Of a stretch of 64,000 nucleotides of DNA, positions 1-11,586 are shown piece by piece. The stretch lies in contig CABYZG010000001.1 in the NCBI GenBank assembly GCA_902523455.1, positions 1-64,000 on the forward strand, written 5' to 3'. The notes beneath the pieces were generated by a model. That model was given only the letters and a program-made list of their open reading frames with translations. It made no database searches and was not told the origin of the DNA. The DNA is from an uncultured Pelagibacteraceae bacterium (GTDB lineage: Bacteria > Pseudomonadota > Alphaproteobacteria > Pelagibacterales > AG-422-B15). The position numbers and the translations under genes are program-made. The number at the start of each line of letters is the position of its first letter. Positions within the stretch are counted from its first letter, which is position 1.

Positions 1-2
1 CG

Positions 3-1163
3 TTTGATCTAAATAAAATAATGAAATCTAAAAATGAAAGCGTCGAGTCACTTACAAGTGGAATCGACTTTCTTTTTAAAAAAAATAAAGTTACAAGAAA
101 ATTGGGATTTGCGAAGTTCATTGACAACGAGCAAATTGAGATTTTAACTGGCGATAGTTCTGAGGTTATTAAATCATCTAAAACAATTATTGCTACAGGT
201 TCAGAAGTTGTTTCACCTGAGGGAGTGGTCATTGATGAAATTGATATTTTATCATCAACTGGAGCTTTAAGTTTATCGTCTGTTCCAAAGCACTTAATGG
301 TTATTGGTGCAGGGTACATTGGCCTGGAAATGGGATCTGTTTGGTCAAGACTAGGGTCAAAGGTAACGGTTATTGAATATGCTGACCGAATACTTCCTGG
401 AATGGACCAAGAAATTTCTGATGCTTTTCAAAAAATACTCATTAAACAAGGATTTGATTTTAAACTTTCCACTGCTCTAAGAAAGGTAAATAAAAGCAAC
501 GGCTTGCTTTCTGTTTCGGTTGAAAACAATGGTCAAACTCTTGATATGGATTGTGACAAAGTTTTAATATCGACTGGTCGAAAACCTTACACTTTTGGTC
601 TGAACTTAGAGAAGATAGGAGTAAAAACGAATGATAAAGGCTTTATTGAGACTAATCAGCATTTTAATACTTCGATTGAAAATATTTATGCAATCGGTGA
701 TTGTAAAGTAGGACCAATGCTTGCCCATAAAGCTTCAGAAGAAGGTACTGCTGTAGCTGAGATTATTGACGGCCAGGCTGGACACGTTAACTATAATACA
801 ATTCCATCGGTTATTTATACCGCCCCAGAAGTTGCATCAGTTGGAAAAACAGAGGAAGAATTAAAAAAAAACAACATCACATACAAAATAGGTAAATTTC
901 CGTTTTCAGCAAATGGTAAAGCTAAAGTTATGAATGAAACAAGTGGGTTTGTGAAGATCTTATCTGATAAAAATACAGATGAAGTATTAGGCGTGCATAT
1001 CATTGGAGCAGATGCCGGCAACCTCATTGGCGAACTTACAATTGCAATGGAATTTGGAGCATCAGCTGAGGATATCGCAAGAACGTGTCACGCACATCCA
1101 ACTTTAACAGAATCAATAAAAGAAGCTGCGTTAAACGTAGATAATCAAGCTATTCATATTTAA
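3..1163 (+). CDS. lpdA: Dihydrolipoyl dehydrogenase, 5' end outside window
   Basis: This is the E3 subunit of 2-oxoacid dehydrogenase complexes, which reoxidises dihydrolipoamide with FAD and NAD. The frame is open to the left edge (FDLNKI precedes the first ATG at 21), and about 80-90 residues are missing compared with the usual 460-470, including the first FAD-binding motif and the redox-active cysteine pair. Visible are the NAD-binding GAGYIG motif, the second FAD contact YAIGDC, and the C-terminal catalytic HAHPTLTE. The ATG at 21 is therefore not the true start. Its 3' end overlaps the convergent gene by 14 bases. Which complex it serves cannot be told from here. Confidence 0.95.
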   Translation, partial: FDLNKIMKSKNESVESLTSGIDFLFKKNKVTRKLGFAKFIDNEQIEILTGDSSEVIKSSKTIIATGSEVVSPEGVVIDEIDILSSTGALSLSSVPKHLMVIGAGYIGLEMGSVWSRLGSKVTVIEYADRILPGMDQEISDAFQKILIKQGFDFKLSTALRKVNKSNGLLSVSVENNGQTLDMDCDKVLISTGRKPYTFGLNLEKIGVKTNDKGFIETNQHFNTSIENIYAIGDCKVGPMLAHKASEEGTAVAEIIDGQAGHVNYNTIPSVIYTAPEVASVGKTEEELKKNNITYKIGKFPFSANGKAKVMNETSGFVKILSDKNTDEVLGVHIIGADAGNLIGELTIAMEFGASAEDIARTCHAHPTLTESIKEAALNVDNQAIHI

Positions 1164-1740
1164 CTTCCTTTTTTGTCATTAACAAAGTCATCAAGTACAG
1201 CCAGACTGCTACAACTACATGATAAAAATGCCAGCTAAGGTTTGGTTCAAACAGCTGAACCTGTCTAATAATAAAATTAACCAGTATTATTGAAAAAATG
1301 AAGCTAGACACAAATCGAGAAGTAATTCTGTCTCTTGGTATCAAAAAAGAAAAAATTATTCCAAGAATAAGCCACATAACAGCATACATAATGATTAAAC
1401 CCTTTGCTTGAAAGAAAATATATATACTTATCAACGCCATTATTAGTGCGAAAATTAATATTATCTTTTCATTAAGAAACTGACTTTTTTTTATAATATC
1501 TATCGTGATGAGCGGCACTCCGAATAGAAGTGATAGAGCTGTGAACAATTGATGTGAAGACTTTAGTTCGGTATGCATGTTTAAGCCAAATCTAAGGGTT
1601 GCTAAAAAAGCTGCGACTGCCAGTACTAAAACTCCAGCAGCAGCAAAGTTTAGCTTATGTTGCAAAAAGACCCTTATTGAGTATGCGCCAGCTATTACAA
1701 TCAGTATTTCAGAAAGAGCAAAATGAGCTGGAGTTGTCAT
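1150..1740 (-). CDS. Membrane protein of unknown function
   Basis: I do not recognise the family. The 196-residue protein is nearly all hydrophobic, with about six membrane segments separated by short loops and a short charged C-terminus (KKEVKYE). Its ATG overlaps the stop codon of the upstream hydroxylase gene by one base, so the two are probably translated together and may share substrate or membrane location. The product is most likely an inner-membrane protein. No catalytic motif or cofactor site is visible, and the link with the hydroxylase is inference from position only. Confidence 0.7.
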   Translation of the reverse strand: MTTPAHFALSEILIVIAGAYSIRVFLQHKLNFAAAGVLVLAVAAFLATLRFGLNMHTELKSSHQLFTALSLLFGVPLITIDIIKKSQFLNEKIILIFALIMALISIYIFFQAKGLIIMYAVMWLILGIIFSFLIPRDRITSRFVSSFIFSIILVNFIIRQVQLFEPNLSWHFYHVVVAVWLYLMTLLMTKKEVKYE

Positions 1741-2660
1741 TAATGACTTTTTATTGCCCTGTTATAATCTTCTTTAATTTGAGTTGAAGTTTTTCGAGTT
1801 CCGTCATGCGACCATCCAGGAGGACCAAAAAGATACATAAATCTATCTCTGAGCGAAATACCGCGCATTGAAATGTCTTTAAATATATTTGCATATTCTT
1901 CAAATAATATCCTAAGAGGATTCAAAGATGTCATCGGAACAACCAATCCATAGTCACAAGGTTCTTTTGGATCTTCAGCAACAAATGTTCCAAACATTCT
2001 ATCCCAAACCATTAGTGTTCCAGCATAATTTGCATCAAGGTATTTCGGATTTCTTGCATGATGAACTCTATGGTGTGAAGGTGTGTTAAATAAATACTCA
2101 TACCAGCGTGGTAACTTATATATAGTTTGAGTATGGCATAAATATTGGTAGTAACCGTTTATAAACACACAAAATAAAACCATTACTGGATCAAAGCCAA
2201 TGATTACAAGTGGAATTTTGAGCATTCGAGTCCCAGTGAAGTGTTTTGTAAATGGTTGTCTTGCACCCACATCGATGCCCATTCTTTCTGAAGAATGATG
2301 AGTTCGATGCAGTCCCCAGCCCCATCGCCATCGATGACAAATCCTGTGATGTAAATAAAAAGTTAAATCGTCAAGTATGAAGCACAATACCAAAGCACTT
2401 AGGGTAAATGGGAATGTGTAAATCTGAAATTCCTTAGCCCAAAATAGAGCTCCTAGTGTTATAAACGCAAATATTCCATTAACAGGGTAACTTAAAATTC
2501 CCATGGAAATATTTAATATCCATTCTTTAAAATCATTTTTGCCTTTCAATTTAAAGAAATATATAGCTAATGTTTCTACGACTGCTATTCCAACTAAAAT
2601 TGGAACCAATAACCAGAAAAGCTCTAGAGCAGAATACTGAAACAGAAAATCAACTGACAT
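1740..2660 (-). CDS. Fatty acid hydroxylase / sterol desaturase superfamily protein (AGMO-like)
   Basis: This is an integral-membrane di-iron hydroxylase of 306 residues. The three histidine clusters that bind iron are present: HHRICH, HRTHH and HHRVHH, between hydrophobic helices. The segment around NTPSHHRVHHARNPKY followed by WDRMFGTF resembles the alkylglycerol monooxygenase (AGMO/TMEM195) branch more than the C4-sterol branch. The substrate may be an ether lipid, fatty-acyl chain or other membrane lipid; this is inferred from the family. It lies between a SnoaL-like gene (11-base overlap) and a multi-pass membrane protein, all leftward, suggesting a small lipid-modifying operon. Confidence 0.85.
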   Translation of the reverse strand: MSVDFLFQYSALELFWLLVPILVGIAVVETLAIYFFKLKGKNDFKEWILNISMGILSYPVNGIFAFITLGALFWAKEFQIYTFPFTLSALVLCFILDDLTFYLHHRICHRWRWGWGLHRTHHSSERMGIDVGARQPFTKHFTGTRMLKIPLVIIGFDPVMVLFCVFINGYYQYLCHTQTIYKLPRWYEYLFNTPSHHRVHHARNPKYLDANYAGTLMVWDRMFGTFVAEDPKEPCDYGLVVPMTSLNPLRILFEEYANIFKDISMRGISLRDRFMYLFGPPGWSHDGTRKTSTQIKEDYNRAIKSH

Positions 2661-3045
2661 TTTTAAAACTCTCTAACATGTTGCCCATCATCTTATGTAT
2701 TATATTAACACCCTGAAGTGGTCTGATAAATACTTTAAACTCAGTAATGAGTCCAGCTTCATTCCATGTAATAAGGTCGATTCCATTAATATCAGTATCT
2801 TCAATAGTCAAAGTAAATTCAAGGCTGGCATTTGTCTCTCCAATTATTTCTTTATGATATTTAAAATTCGAAGCATTAAACACTTCTGATGCAGCCATTA
2901 AATATTTTAATGTGATATCTTTTCCTCGCTGAGGCGTGTAAACAACTGGAGAATAAAAAATAACATGTTCATCTAGTATCTCAGTCAGAGCATTATAGTC
3001 ACGAAGATTAACAACGTCATGCCATCTTGATATTGGGTTTTGCAT
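2650..3045 (-). CDS. SnoaL/NTF2-like small protein
   Basis: The 131-residue protein has the look of the NTF2-like cone fold: an N-terminal helix ending in a W-HD-VN pattern (ISRWHDVVNLRDYNAL), then a beta-rich half with TLTIEDTDINGID and ITWNEAGLITEFKVFIRPL, typical of SnoaL-like proteins. Members are isomerases, cyclases, hydrolases or ligand-binding partners, so no reaction can be assigned. It is the first gene of the leftward cassette and overlaps the hydroxylase start by 11 bases, so it may act on or present the same lipid substrate. Confidence 0.75.
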   Translation of the reverse strand: MQNPISRWHDVVNLRDYNALTEILDEHVIFYSPVVYTPQRGKDITLKYLMAASEVFNASNFKYHKEIIGETNASLEFTLTIEDTDINGIDLITWNEAGLITEFKVFIRPLQGVNIIHKMMGNMLESFKNVS

Positions 3046-3066
3046 AATAGTTAATATATAATTTAT

Positions 3067-3984
3067 TTATTTCTTAGCAAGCGGATGGGTTTTTGAATAT
3101 GCTTCATATAGTCGCTCAGTCTCAACTTTGGTATATCTTTGAGTTGTGGAAAGACTGCTATGTCCCAATAATTCCTGAATTGTTCTCAGGTCTCCGCCTG
3201 AGTCCAGCAAATGTGTAGCAAAACTATGTCTCAACGCATGAGGGGTTGCAGTTTCAGGTAAAGACAAATTATGTCTAATTTTTTCCAAAGTATATTGAAT
3301 AATTCTCGGACTAAGACGGTTCATTCTTTTACCTAAAAAAAGTGGATCACCATTTTCAAAACTTTTTGGACACTCTTTTATATATTCTTTTATTTCGTGC
3401 TTAATAAATTCCATTAAAGGCACGATTCTTTCTTTGTTACCTTTTCCTCTAATAACTAGATATTCATTCTCATTAATATCTTCATAATTTAAATTTAATG
3501 CCTCAGATATTCTCAATCCACATCCATATAAAAGCATAAGGATTGACTTATTTCGTAATCCTACCCATTTCTCTTTTTCAATTTCTTGCGAATATTTAAT
3601 AGCTTCAATTGCAAGATCAGCTGAAATTGGTCTGGGCAAAGACTTTTTTGCTTTGGGAGATTTTAAAGATTGTATCGTGCTATTTTTTATTTTTTCACTC
3701 TTTACTAAGAAATTAAAAAAAGATTTTAATGATGATATCACTCGTGCTATTGATGCAGTTCCAATGCCTCGATTTCTTAAAAAAGATAAGAAACTTCTGA
3801 AGTCAGAAATTTGCATTCTATCAAGATCGCTTATTGATAAGTTCCCCCCAAAATGATCCTTTGAAAAAATTAAAAATTTTTCAATGTCATTTTTGTAGCT
3901 TGTAAGCGTGTTGTCACTTAAGTTTCTAACTTTCTGTAAATTCTTAATCCAATCGTGAAAGCATTCTTTAACTTGATTATTCAC
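3067..3984 (-). CDS. xerC: Tyrosine recombinase XerC
   Basis: This is the chromosome-dimer resolution recombinase that cuts at dif together with XerD. At 305 residues it has normal XerC length, with an N-terminal SAM-like core-binding domain and a C-terminal catalytic domain. The catalytic set is visible: Arg in YGCGLRISEAL, Lys in RGKGNKERIVPL, HALRH, GHSSL, and the nucleophilic Tyr in TQRYTKV. The start codon is GTG. It sits three bases from the transaldolase gene in the same direction. Its position among housekeeping genes, with no attachment site or phage genes, argues against a mobile-element integrase. Confidence 0.92.
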   Translation of the reverse strand: MNNQVKECFHDWIKNLQKVRNLSDNTLTSYKNDIEKFLIFSKDHFGGNLSISDLDRMQISDFRSFLSFLRNRGIGTASIARVISSLKSFFNFLVKSEKIKNSTIQSLKSPKAKKSLPRPISADLAIEAIKYSQEIEKEKWVGLRNKSILMLLYGCGLRISEALNLNYEDINENEYLVIRGKGNKERIVPLMEFIKHEIKEYIKECPKSFENGDPLFLGKRMNRLSPRIIQYTLEKIRHNLSLPETATPHALRHSFATHLLDSGGDLRTIQELLGHSSLSTTQRYTKVETERLYEAYSKTHPLAKK

Positions 3985-3987
3985 GCA

Positions 3988-4644
3988 CTAAAGAATTTTT
4001 TGTTTTGTTTTTTTCCAATCATCGAGAAAAGCTTTTAAACCCTTATCTGTTAAGGGATGCTTATATAGCTTTGCAAGCGTTGCAGGTGGTAAGGTGACAA
4101 CGTCAGCACCAATCATTCCAGACTCAATAACATGATCAACAGTTCTAACTGAAGCAACTAATATTTTTGTTTTAATATTTTTATAATTTGAATATATCGC
4201 TTTGATTTCTCTAATTAGGTTCATTCCATTTTCACCTATATCATCTAATCGTCCAACAAATGGAGATATATATGTTGCTCCACATTTAGCAGCAATTAAT
4301 GCCTGTGCAGCTGAAAAACATAGTGTTACATTGGTCTTGATCTTTTTGCTGCTTAGTATCTTACAAGCTTTAAGTCCTTCTTCTGTTAAAGGTAACTTGA
4401 TAACAATATTTTTAGATATTTTTGATAGTATTTTTGCTTCTGCAATCATTCCCTTGCATTCAATGGCTGTAACTTCAGCACTGATCGGCCCTTTTATCAT
4501 TTTAGAAATTTCTTTAAGTATTTTTTTAAAATCTTTTCCTGATTTGGCCACTAATGATGGATTAGTTGTAATTCCATTAATTAAGCCAGTTTCTTTAAAT
4601 TCTCTAATTACTTCTACATCAGCTGTATCTAAAAAGAATTCCAT
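3988..4644 (-). CDS. tal: Transaldolase, small (TalC-type)
   Basis: The 218-residue enzyme transfers dihydroxyacetone units in the non-oxidative pentose phosphate pathway. It starts with the family hallmark [13 protein letters not shown] and has [14 protein letters not shown]. The Schiff-base lysine is in [13 protein letters not shown]. Two positions separate transaldolase from fructose-6-phosphate aldolase: here the segments read AEVTA (Glu) and SPFVGR (Phe), where fructose-6-phosphate aldolase has Gln and Tyr, so I call transaldolase. It is probably co-transcribed with xerC and divergent from priA. Confidence 0.88.
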   Translation of the reverse strand: MEFFLDTADVEVIREFKETGLINGITTNPSLVAKSGKDFKKILKEISKMIKGPISAEVTAIECKGMIAEAKILSKISKNIVIKLPLTEEGLKACKILSSKKIKTNVTLCFSAAQALIAAKCGATYISPFVGRLDDIGENGMNLIREIKAIYSNYKNIKTKILVASVRTVDHVIESGMIGADVVTLPPATLAKLYKHPLTDKGLKAFLDDWKKTKQKIL

Positions 4645-4702
4645 AACAAATAATATTTTGACTGATATATTTATATCATAGTTAGAGATTCAAACAAAAT
4701 TT

Positions 4703-6697
4703 ATGAATAAAATTATTTACTATATAGATGTCTTATTAGCTCACAATGTAAGTGAAGAATTTACCTATAAGCATGAAACGATTGAAAAACCTAGAGTTGG
4801 AATGATTGTTTTAGCTCCTTTGCGCTCAGGAGAAAAAATTGGAGTTATCACCAAAGTAAACAGTGTTTTAAATGATTCAAAAATAAAGTTGAAATTTATA
4901 AAAGAGATTTCGCCCGAATATAGACTGAATTCAAAAATGATAAAGTTTTTAAATTGGGTTAGTAATTACAATTTAATTGATAGAGGGTTAGTTCTCAAAA
5001 TGATTTTGTCGCATAGTAAATTTTATTTTAAGAAGAAAAAAACAAAAGAACTCACTTCGAATATTAAAAAAAATGTTAAGGCAATAAAGCTAAGTTTGGA
5101 GCAAAAAAGGGCTTCTCAAGATATGCTAAAAATTTTCCAACAACGAAATTTTAAGCCTGTCCTACTTGATGGTGTCCCTGGATCAGGAAAAACAGAAGTT
5201 TATTTTGATGTTATAAAAAAATTTATTAAAGACGGTGAACAAGTTTTAATTATGTTCCCAGAAGTTTCATTGACAGGAGATTTTGTAAATAGAATTGAAG
5301 AAAGATTTGGGTTCTCACCAGTAGTTTGGCACTCAAAGATAAGTACTGCTTATAAAACAAAAGTATTAAAGAGCATTATTGATGGCACTTCTCAAATTAT
5401 TATTGGTGCTCGTTCCTCTTTATTTCTACCATACAAAAACCTATCAATGATCGTCTTAGATGAAGAACATGACAGCTCTTATAAACAAGAAGAACAAGGC
5501 ATATACCACGCACGGGATATGTCAGTCGTTAAGAGTTCAATAGAAGATATTCCAATTATTTTAACAAGCGCTACCCCATCACTCGAGACAATTTTTAATG
5601 TGATGAATAAAAAATATAATAAAGTTTCGATTAAAAATAAGTATTTTAATCAAGAAGAAAATGAAATTTTCATAGTTAATATGAAAAAAGAAAAATTAAA
5701 AAAAGATCAATGGTTATCTGAAAAACTCATTAAAGAAATCAGTCAGACATTGCAAAAAAAACAGCAGACATTGCTTTATATCAATAAAAGAGGATATGCT
5801 CCTGTAATTATTTGTAAGTCATGTGGGCATAAAATAACATGTAAAAACTGCTCAAGTTACTTAGTAGAACATTTAAAAAATAAAAAATTACTATGTCATC
5901 ACTGCGGTCATAGTATTTTAACAAAGGGCTTAGAATGTCCTTCATGTCAAAATAATGATAGCCACTTTATTGATTATGGAGCTGGCATTGAAAAAATATT
6001 TACAGAAATTTCAAAAACTTTTCCCTTGGCAAAGATATGCCTATTCTCTAGTGATCATATAAAATCACAAGATGAATTAGAAATTAAGGTTCAACAAATT
6101 AAAGATCATGAATACGATATTATTATTGGAACTCAACTTATAACTAAAGGTTATCACTTTCCTAACCTTGCATGTGTTGGAATAATTGATGCGGATATGA
6201 CATTGAAAGGTGGTGATCTGAGAGCTTCTGAAAAAACTTATCAGGCCTTATACCAAGTATCCGGAAGAGCAGGACGGGCTCAAACAAAAGGAAGAGTGAT
6301 TATTCAAACATATTATCCTGAAAACGAAACTATCCAGTCTCTTGCACAATTAGATCGAGATGCATTTTATGAAAATGAAATATATTATCGCAAGCTTAAT
6401 AAACTTCCACCCTCAGGAAAAATGGCAGCAATAATTGTTAGTGGAAATAATATTGCCAAGGTGAGGGAGCAATGCAGTATCATGTTCGGTTCTATTCCAA
6501 ATATTTCAGAACTTGAAATATATGGTCCAGCGCCAGCCCCATTGTCCAAGTTAAAAGGACGCCACAGGCAGAGATTTTTGATACATGACAAAAAAGCCAG
6601 AAATATGCAAAAAATAGTCAATGCTTGGCTCAAGAATTCCAAATCATTATCGAGCGTAAACATATCTGTGGATATCGACCCATTTAGCTTTGTATAA
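4703..6697 (+). CDS. priA: Primosomal protein N' (replication restart helicase PriA)
   Basis: PriA recognises stalled forks and reloads the replicative helicase. The 664-residue protein has an N-terminal 3'-DNA-end-binding domain, Walker A (GVPGSGKTE), DEEH box, a zinc-binding insertion with paired cysteines (CKSCGHKITCKNC, CHHC, CPSC), and helicase motif VI in QVSGRAGRA. It is somewhat shorter than the E. coli protein (732). It lies directly before the ATP synthase genes, a common alphaproteobacterial neighbourhood, with an 84-base gap to atpH. Confidence 0.96.
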   Translation: MNKIIYYIDVLLAHNVSEEFTYKHETIEKPRVGMIVLAPLRSGEKIGVITKVNSVLNDSKIKLKFIKEISPEYRLNSKMIKFLNWVSNYNLIDRGLVLKMILSHSKFYFKKKKTKELTSNIKKNVKAIKLSLEQKRASQDMLKIFQQRNFKPVLLDGVPGSGKTEVYFDVIKKFIKDGEQVLIMFPEVSLTGDFVNRIEERFGFSPVVWHSKISTAYKTKVLKSIIDGTSQIIIGARSSLFLPYKNLSMIVLDEEHDSSYKQEEQGIYHARDMSVVKSSIEDIPIILTSATPSLETIFNVMNKKYNKVSIKNKYFNQEENEIFIVNMKKEKLKKDQWLSEKLIKEISQTLQKKQQTLLYINKRGYAPVIICKSCGHKITCKNCSSYLVEHLKNKKLLCHHCGHSILTKGLECPSCQNNDSHFIDYGAGIEKIFTEISKTFPLAKICLFSSDHIKSQDELEIKVQQIKDHEYDIIIGTQLITKGYHFPNLACVGIIDADMTLKGGDLRASEKTYQALYQVSGRAGRAQTKGRVIIQTYYPENETIQSLAQLDRDAFYENEIYYRKLNKLPPSGKMAAIIVSGNNIAKVREQCSIMFGSIPNISELEIYGPAPAPLSKLKGRHRQRFLIHDKKARNMQKIVNAWLKNSKSLSSVNISVDIDPFSFV

Positions 6698-6781
6698 AAT
6701 TTGAATTGTGACATTCCAATACTTGAAAAATATGAGAGTTAATGGTACGGAAAGAGTGAATTTTTAAGGAATTTCCACATA

Positions 6782-7342
6782 ATGGCCAACGCAAGTACAA
6801 GACAAATCGCATCAGTTGATAGATATGCTAATGCATTATTTCAACTGGCAAAAGAGGCCAAAGTACTCGAAACTGTTTCTAGTGAACTTTTAAATTTAAA
6901 AAAAATACTGAATGAAGATGATACTTTACTATCAATGGTTAAGAATCCTTCAATCAGCAAATCTAATAAATTTAATTTTTTTAATTCACTTTCTGAGAAA
7001 ATTGAAATGTCCAAGCTGGCAAAAAATTTTATTGGAGTAATAATTAATAAAAACCGAATAAACTACTTAATGGATATAATTAATTCATTTGAGAGATTAA
7101 TGTCAGGACTTAAGGGTGAGATGTCAGCAACAATTACTTCAGCTAAAGTTCTGAAAGAAGAAGAATTAAAACATATTAATGATAAACTCAAAGATAAGTT
7201 TAGTTCAGAATTTAATATTAACACTATAGTTGATGAGACTTTAATAGGGGGTCTTAAAATACAAGTTGGTAGTCAAATGATTGATAGCAGTATTAAAAAT
7301 CAACTCCAAACATTAAAAGAAAAAATGAAAGAGGTCGCTTAA
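6782..7342 (+). CDS. atpH: ATP synthase subunit delta
   Basis: Delta is the peripheral stalk subunit that joins the F1 alpha/beta crown to subunit b. The 186-residue protein has the expected N-terminal [12 protein letters not shown] and C-terminal [20 protein letters not shown]. It is the first gene of an atpHAGDC operon; in alphaproteobacteria the Fo genes (atpIBEF) are encoded elsewhere, and none are seen here. The stop codon shares a base with the atpA start (TAATG), pointing to translational coupling. I did not find a convincing promoter in the 84 bases upstream. Confidence 0.95.
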   Translation: MANASTRQIASVDRYANALFQLAKEAKVLETVSSELLNLKKILNEDDTLLSMVKNPSISKSNKFNFFNSLSEKIEMSKLAKNFIGVIINKNRINYLMDIINSFERLMSGLKGEMSATITSAKVLKEEELKHINDKLKDKFSSEFNINTIVDETLIGGLKIQVGSQMIDSSIKNQLQTLKEKMKEVA

Positions 7343-8868
7343 TGGACATACAACCATCAGAAATATCAAAAATACTCAAAGAAGAAATTAAAAATTTTGG
7401 ATCTGACTCTGAAATTACAGAAGTTGGTCAAGTTCTTTCAATTGGAGATGGTATCGCAAGAATTTATGGACTTGATAATGTTCAGGCCGGTGAAATGGTA
7501 ATGTTTGATGATGGTACAAGAGGAATGGCCCTTAACCTAGAGGACGATAATGTAGGTGTAGTGCTATTTGGAAGTGACGCAAATATTAAAGAAGGTGATA
7601 CAGTTAAAAGGACAAATTCTATTGTTGATGTTCCAGTAGGTAAAGAGCTGCTAGGAAGAGTTGTAGATGCTCTTGGAAATCCTATAGATGGAAAAGGAAA
7701 CATAGAGTCACAGAATAGAAGTCGTATTGAAGTTAAAGCGCCAGGTATAATACCAAGAAAATCAGTATCCGAACCAATGCAAACAGGTCTTAAAGCAATC
7801 GACAGCTTGATTCCAATTGGTAGAGGGCAACGTGAATTAATTATTGGTGACAGACAAACTGGAAAAACAGCAATTGCTATTGATACTATCATAAATCAAA
7901 AATCTATTAATGAATCTGGGGATGAAACTAAGAAACTTTATTGTATTTATGTCGGCATAGGTCAAAAAAGATCTTCGATTGCTCAAACGGTGAAAGCCTT
8001 AGAAGACGCTGGTGCCATGGAATATACTACAGTTGTTGCAGCAACAGCAAGTGACGCTGCTCCACTACAATTTCTTGCTCCTTATACTGGTTGTTCAATG
8101 GGTGAATATTTCCGTGATAATGGAATGCATGCTTTAATAATTTATGATGATTTATCGAAACAAGCAGTCGCTTATAGACAAATGTCATTACTTCTTAGAA
8201 GACCCCCAGGACGTGAAGCATTTCCAGGAGATGTATTTTATCTTCACAGTAGATTACTTGAGAGAGCAGCCAAGATGAATGATGAAAATGGAGGTGGTTC
8301 ATTAACAGCGTTGCCTGTGATTGAAACTCAAGCAAATGATGTTAGTGCATTTATACCAACAAATGTGATTTCAATCACTGATGGTCAAATTTTTCTAGAA
8401 ACTGAATTGTTTAACCAAGGTATCAGACCAGCAGTTAATGTAGGTTTAAGTGTATCCCGAGTTGGTTCTGCAGCGCAAACCAAGGCGATGAAGAAGGTTG
8501 CAGGCTCGATAAAACTTGAACTGGCCCAGTACCGCGAAATGGCAGCATTTGCCCAATTTGGTTCAGACCTAGATGCCTCGACCCAGAAGTTATTAAATAG
8601 AGGTTCAAAACTTACCGAACTATTAAAGCAAAACCAGTATTCACCGATGACAATTGCAGAGCAAGTTGTTTCAATTTTTACTGGTGTGAACGGTTACTTA
8701 GATGATCTGGAGTTGAATCAGATAAGAGATTTCGAAAAAGATCTATTTGAACTTATAAAATCATCTCATTCAGATATTATTGAGTCTATCAATTCATCTG
8801 GAGACTTGAACGATGATACTTCCAGTAAATTAACATCAATAATTGAAGAGTTTAAAAAAAATAGGTAA
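7342..8868 (+). CDS. atpA: ATP synthase subunit alpha
   Basis: This is the non-catalytic nucleotide-binding subunit of F1, 508 residues, the usual length. The Walker A motif [13 protein letters not shown] and the family signature [14 protein letters not shown] are intact. The N-terminal beta barrel is followed by the nucleotide-binding domain and a C-terminal helical domain. It overlaps atpH by one base and abuts atpG without a gap, so stoichiometry is probably tuned at translation. Confidence 0.98.
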   Translation: MDIQPSEISKILKEEIKNFGSDSEITEVGQVLSIGDGIARIYGLDNVQAGEMVMFDDGTRGMALNLEDDNVGVVLFGSDANIKEGDTVKRTNSIVDVPVGKELLGRVVDALGNPIDGKGNIESQNRSRIEVKAPGIIPRKSVSEPMQTGLKAIDSLIPIGRGQRELIIGDRQTGKTAIAIDTIINQKSINESGDETKKLYCIYVGIGQKRSSIAQTVKALEDAGAMEYTTVVAATASDAAPLQFLAPYTGCSMGEYFRDNGMHALIIYDDLSKQAVAYRQMSLLLRRPPGREAFPGDVFYLHSRLLERAAKMNDENGGGSLTALPVIETQANDVSAFIPTNVISITDGQIFLETELFNQGIRPAVNVGLSVSRVGSAAQTKAMKKVAGSIKLELAQYREMAAFAQFGSDLDASTQKLLNRGSKLTELLKQNQYSPMTIAEQVVSIFTGVNGYLDDLELNQIRDFEKDLFELIKSSHSDIIESINSSGDLNDDTSSKLTSIIEEFKKNR

Positions 8869-9753
8869 ATGCCAAGTTTAGATGATCTAAAAAAACGAAT
8901 TGGTAGCGTTAAGTCTACTCAAAAAATAACTAAAGCCATGAAAATGGTTGCGGCTGCAAAATTACGGCGTGCCCAAGAATCTGCTGAGTCAAGTCGTCCT
9001 TATTCTGAGACCATGGAAGATCTTATATCATCTATATCATCTGGGTACTCTCCAACTTCAAATGAAAGAAATTTATTAACCGGAGATAATAAGGACTCAA
9101 TTCATATGTTGATCCTTTTTACATCTGAGAGAGGACTGTGTGGTGGATTTAATTCAATTGTCACTAAATCACTTCGAGATAAATTAGCAAGTCTTGAGGA
9201 GTCAGGCAAACAAGTAAAAATTATTTGTGTCGGAAAAAAGGGTTATGACATTATTAAAAGACAGCATGAAGAAAAAATTGTCGAAGTTGTTGATATGAGA
9301 TCTGTTAAGTCTGCTTCTTATCAGGATGCAAAAAATATAGCTGACAAAATAATAAAAATGTATTTTGACGAAGAATTTGATAAATGTTCTATCTTTTATA
9401 ATAAATTTAAATCAGTAATATCACAGATTCCAACTGAACAACAAATTGTTCCAATTGATATTCCTGAAAACGAGTCAGATACAACGAAAAATGACAATAC
9501 CTTTTTTGAATTTGAGCCTGGTGAGAGTGAAATACTCGATGAACTACTCCCGCTGAACTTTACAATACAAATATTTAAAGCTTTACTAGAAAGTGCAGCC
9601 AGCGAACAAGGTGCTAGAATGAGCGCTATGGATAATGCATCAAGAAACGCGTCTGATATGATTGATAATTTAACACTATTTTATAACCGTTCCAGACAAG
9701 CTGTTATTACTAAAGAGCTTATTGAGATAATTTCTGGAGCAGAAGCAGTTTAA
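8869..9753 (+). CDS. atpG: ATP synthase subunit gamma
   Basis: Gamma is the rotating central shaft of F1. The protein has the conserved N-terminal helix (KKRIGSVKSTQKITKAMKMV) and the C-terminal partner helix with ARMSAMDNASRNASDMI, which together make the coiled coil inside the alpha3beta3 ring. Its 294 residues match the alphaproteobacterial length. The ATG follows the atpA stop codon directly. Confidence 0.97.
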   Translation: MPSLDDLKKRIGSVKSTQKITKAMKMVAAAKLRRAQESAESSRPYSETMEDLISSISSGYSPTSNERNLLTGDNKDSIHMLILFTSERGLCGGFNSIVTKSLRDKLASLEESGKQVKIICVGKKGYDIIKRQHEEKIVEVVDMRSVKSASYQDAKNIADKIIKMYFDEEFDKCSIFYNKFKSVISQIPTEQQIVPIDIPENESDTTKNDNTFFEFEPGESEILDELLPLNFTIQIFKALLESAASEQGARMSAMDNASRNASDMIDNLTLFYNRSRQAVITKELIEIISGAEAV

Positions 9754-9757
9754 TTAA

Positions 9758-11194
<1,437 letters not shown>

Positions 11195-11199
11195 CTTGA

Positions 11200-11586
11200 A
11201 TGTCTGATCAATTTAACTATAAATTAGTAACGCCTGAAAAAATATATCTTGAGGGTGATGCTCAAATGGTTGTCTTACCTGGTGCGGAAGGTGATCTTGG
11301 AGTACTTCCAAATCACTCAAATATTATTACCTCTCTTAGGCCAGGAGTCATAAAAGTAACTAATTCAGATCAAACACAATCATTGTTTGTTGAAGAGGGC
11401 TTTATTAAATTCTCTAACAACGAGCTACTTGTTATAGCTGTGGGTTTGGATGAAGAAGCTGCTTTGAATAATGACTTTATTAATGATAAAGTTGAAAATT
11501 ATTCTTCAGCTCTTGAGACCGCTGATGAGACTCAAAAAATGAAAATTCAGAAAAAAATTGATAGTTTAAAACTTCTTTTAAATTAA
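11200..11586 (+). CDS. atpC: ATP synthase subunit epsilon
   Basis: Epsilon sits on the foot of gamma and can inhibit ATP hydrolysis. The 128-residue protein has the N-terminal beta sandwich with VVLPGAEGDLGVLPNHSNI and a short helical C-terminus. It ends the operon. Its last four bases overlap the stop of the convergent rppH gene, leaving no room for a separate terminator. Confidence 0.93.
   Translation: MSDQFNYKLVTPEKIYLEGDAQMVVLPGAEGDLGVLPNHSNIITSLRPGVIKVTNSDQTQSLFVEEGFIKFSNNELLVIAVGLDEEAALNNDFINDKVENYSSALETADETQKMKIQKKIDSLKLLLN

Noticed and set aside
21..23. ATG at 21 as the lpd start
   Set aside because: The frame is open to the window edge and the protein lacks its FAD-binding N-terminus, so the gene begins outside.
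3067..3984. Tyrosine recombinase as sign of an integrated element
   Set aside because: It is a full-length XerC among housekeeping genes, with no attachment repeats, tRNA junction or phage genes nearby.
3988..4644. Fructose-6-phosphate aldolase
   Set aside because: The two diagnostic positions are Glu and Phe as in transaldolase, not Gln and Tyr.
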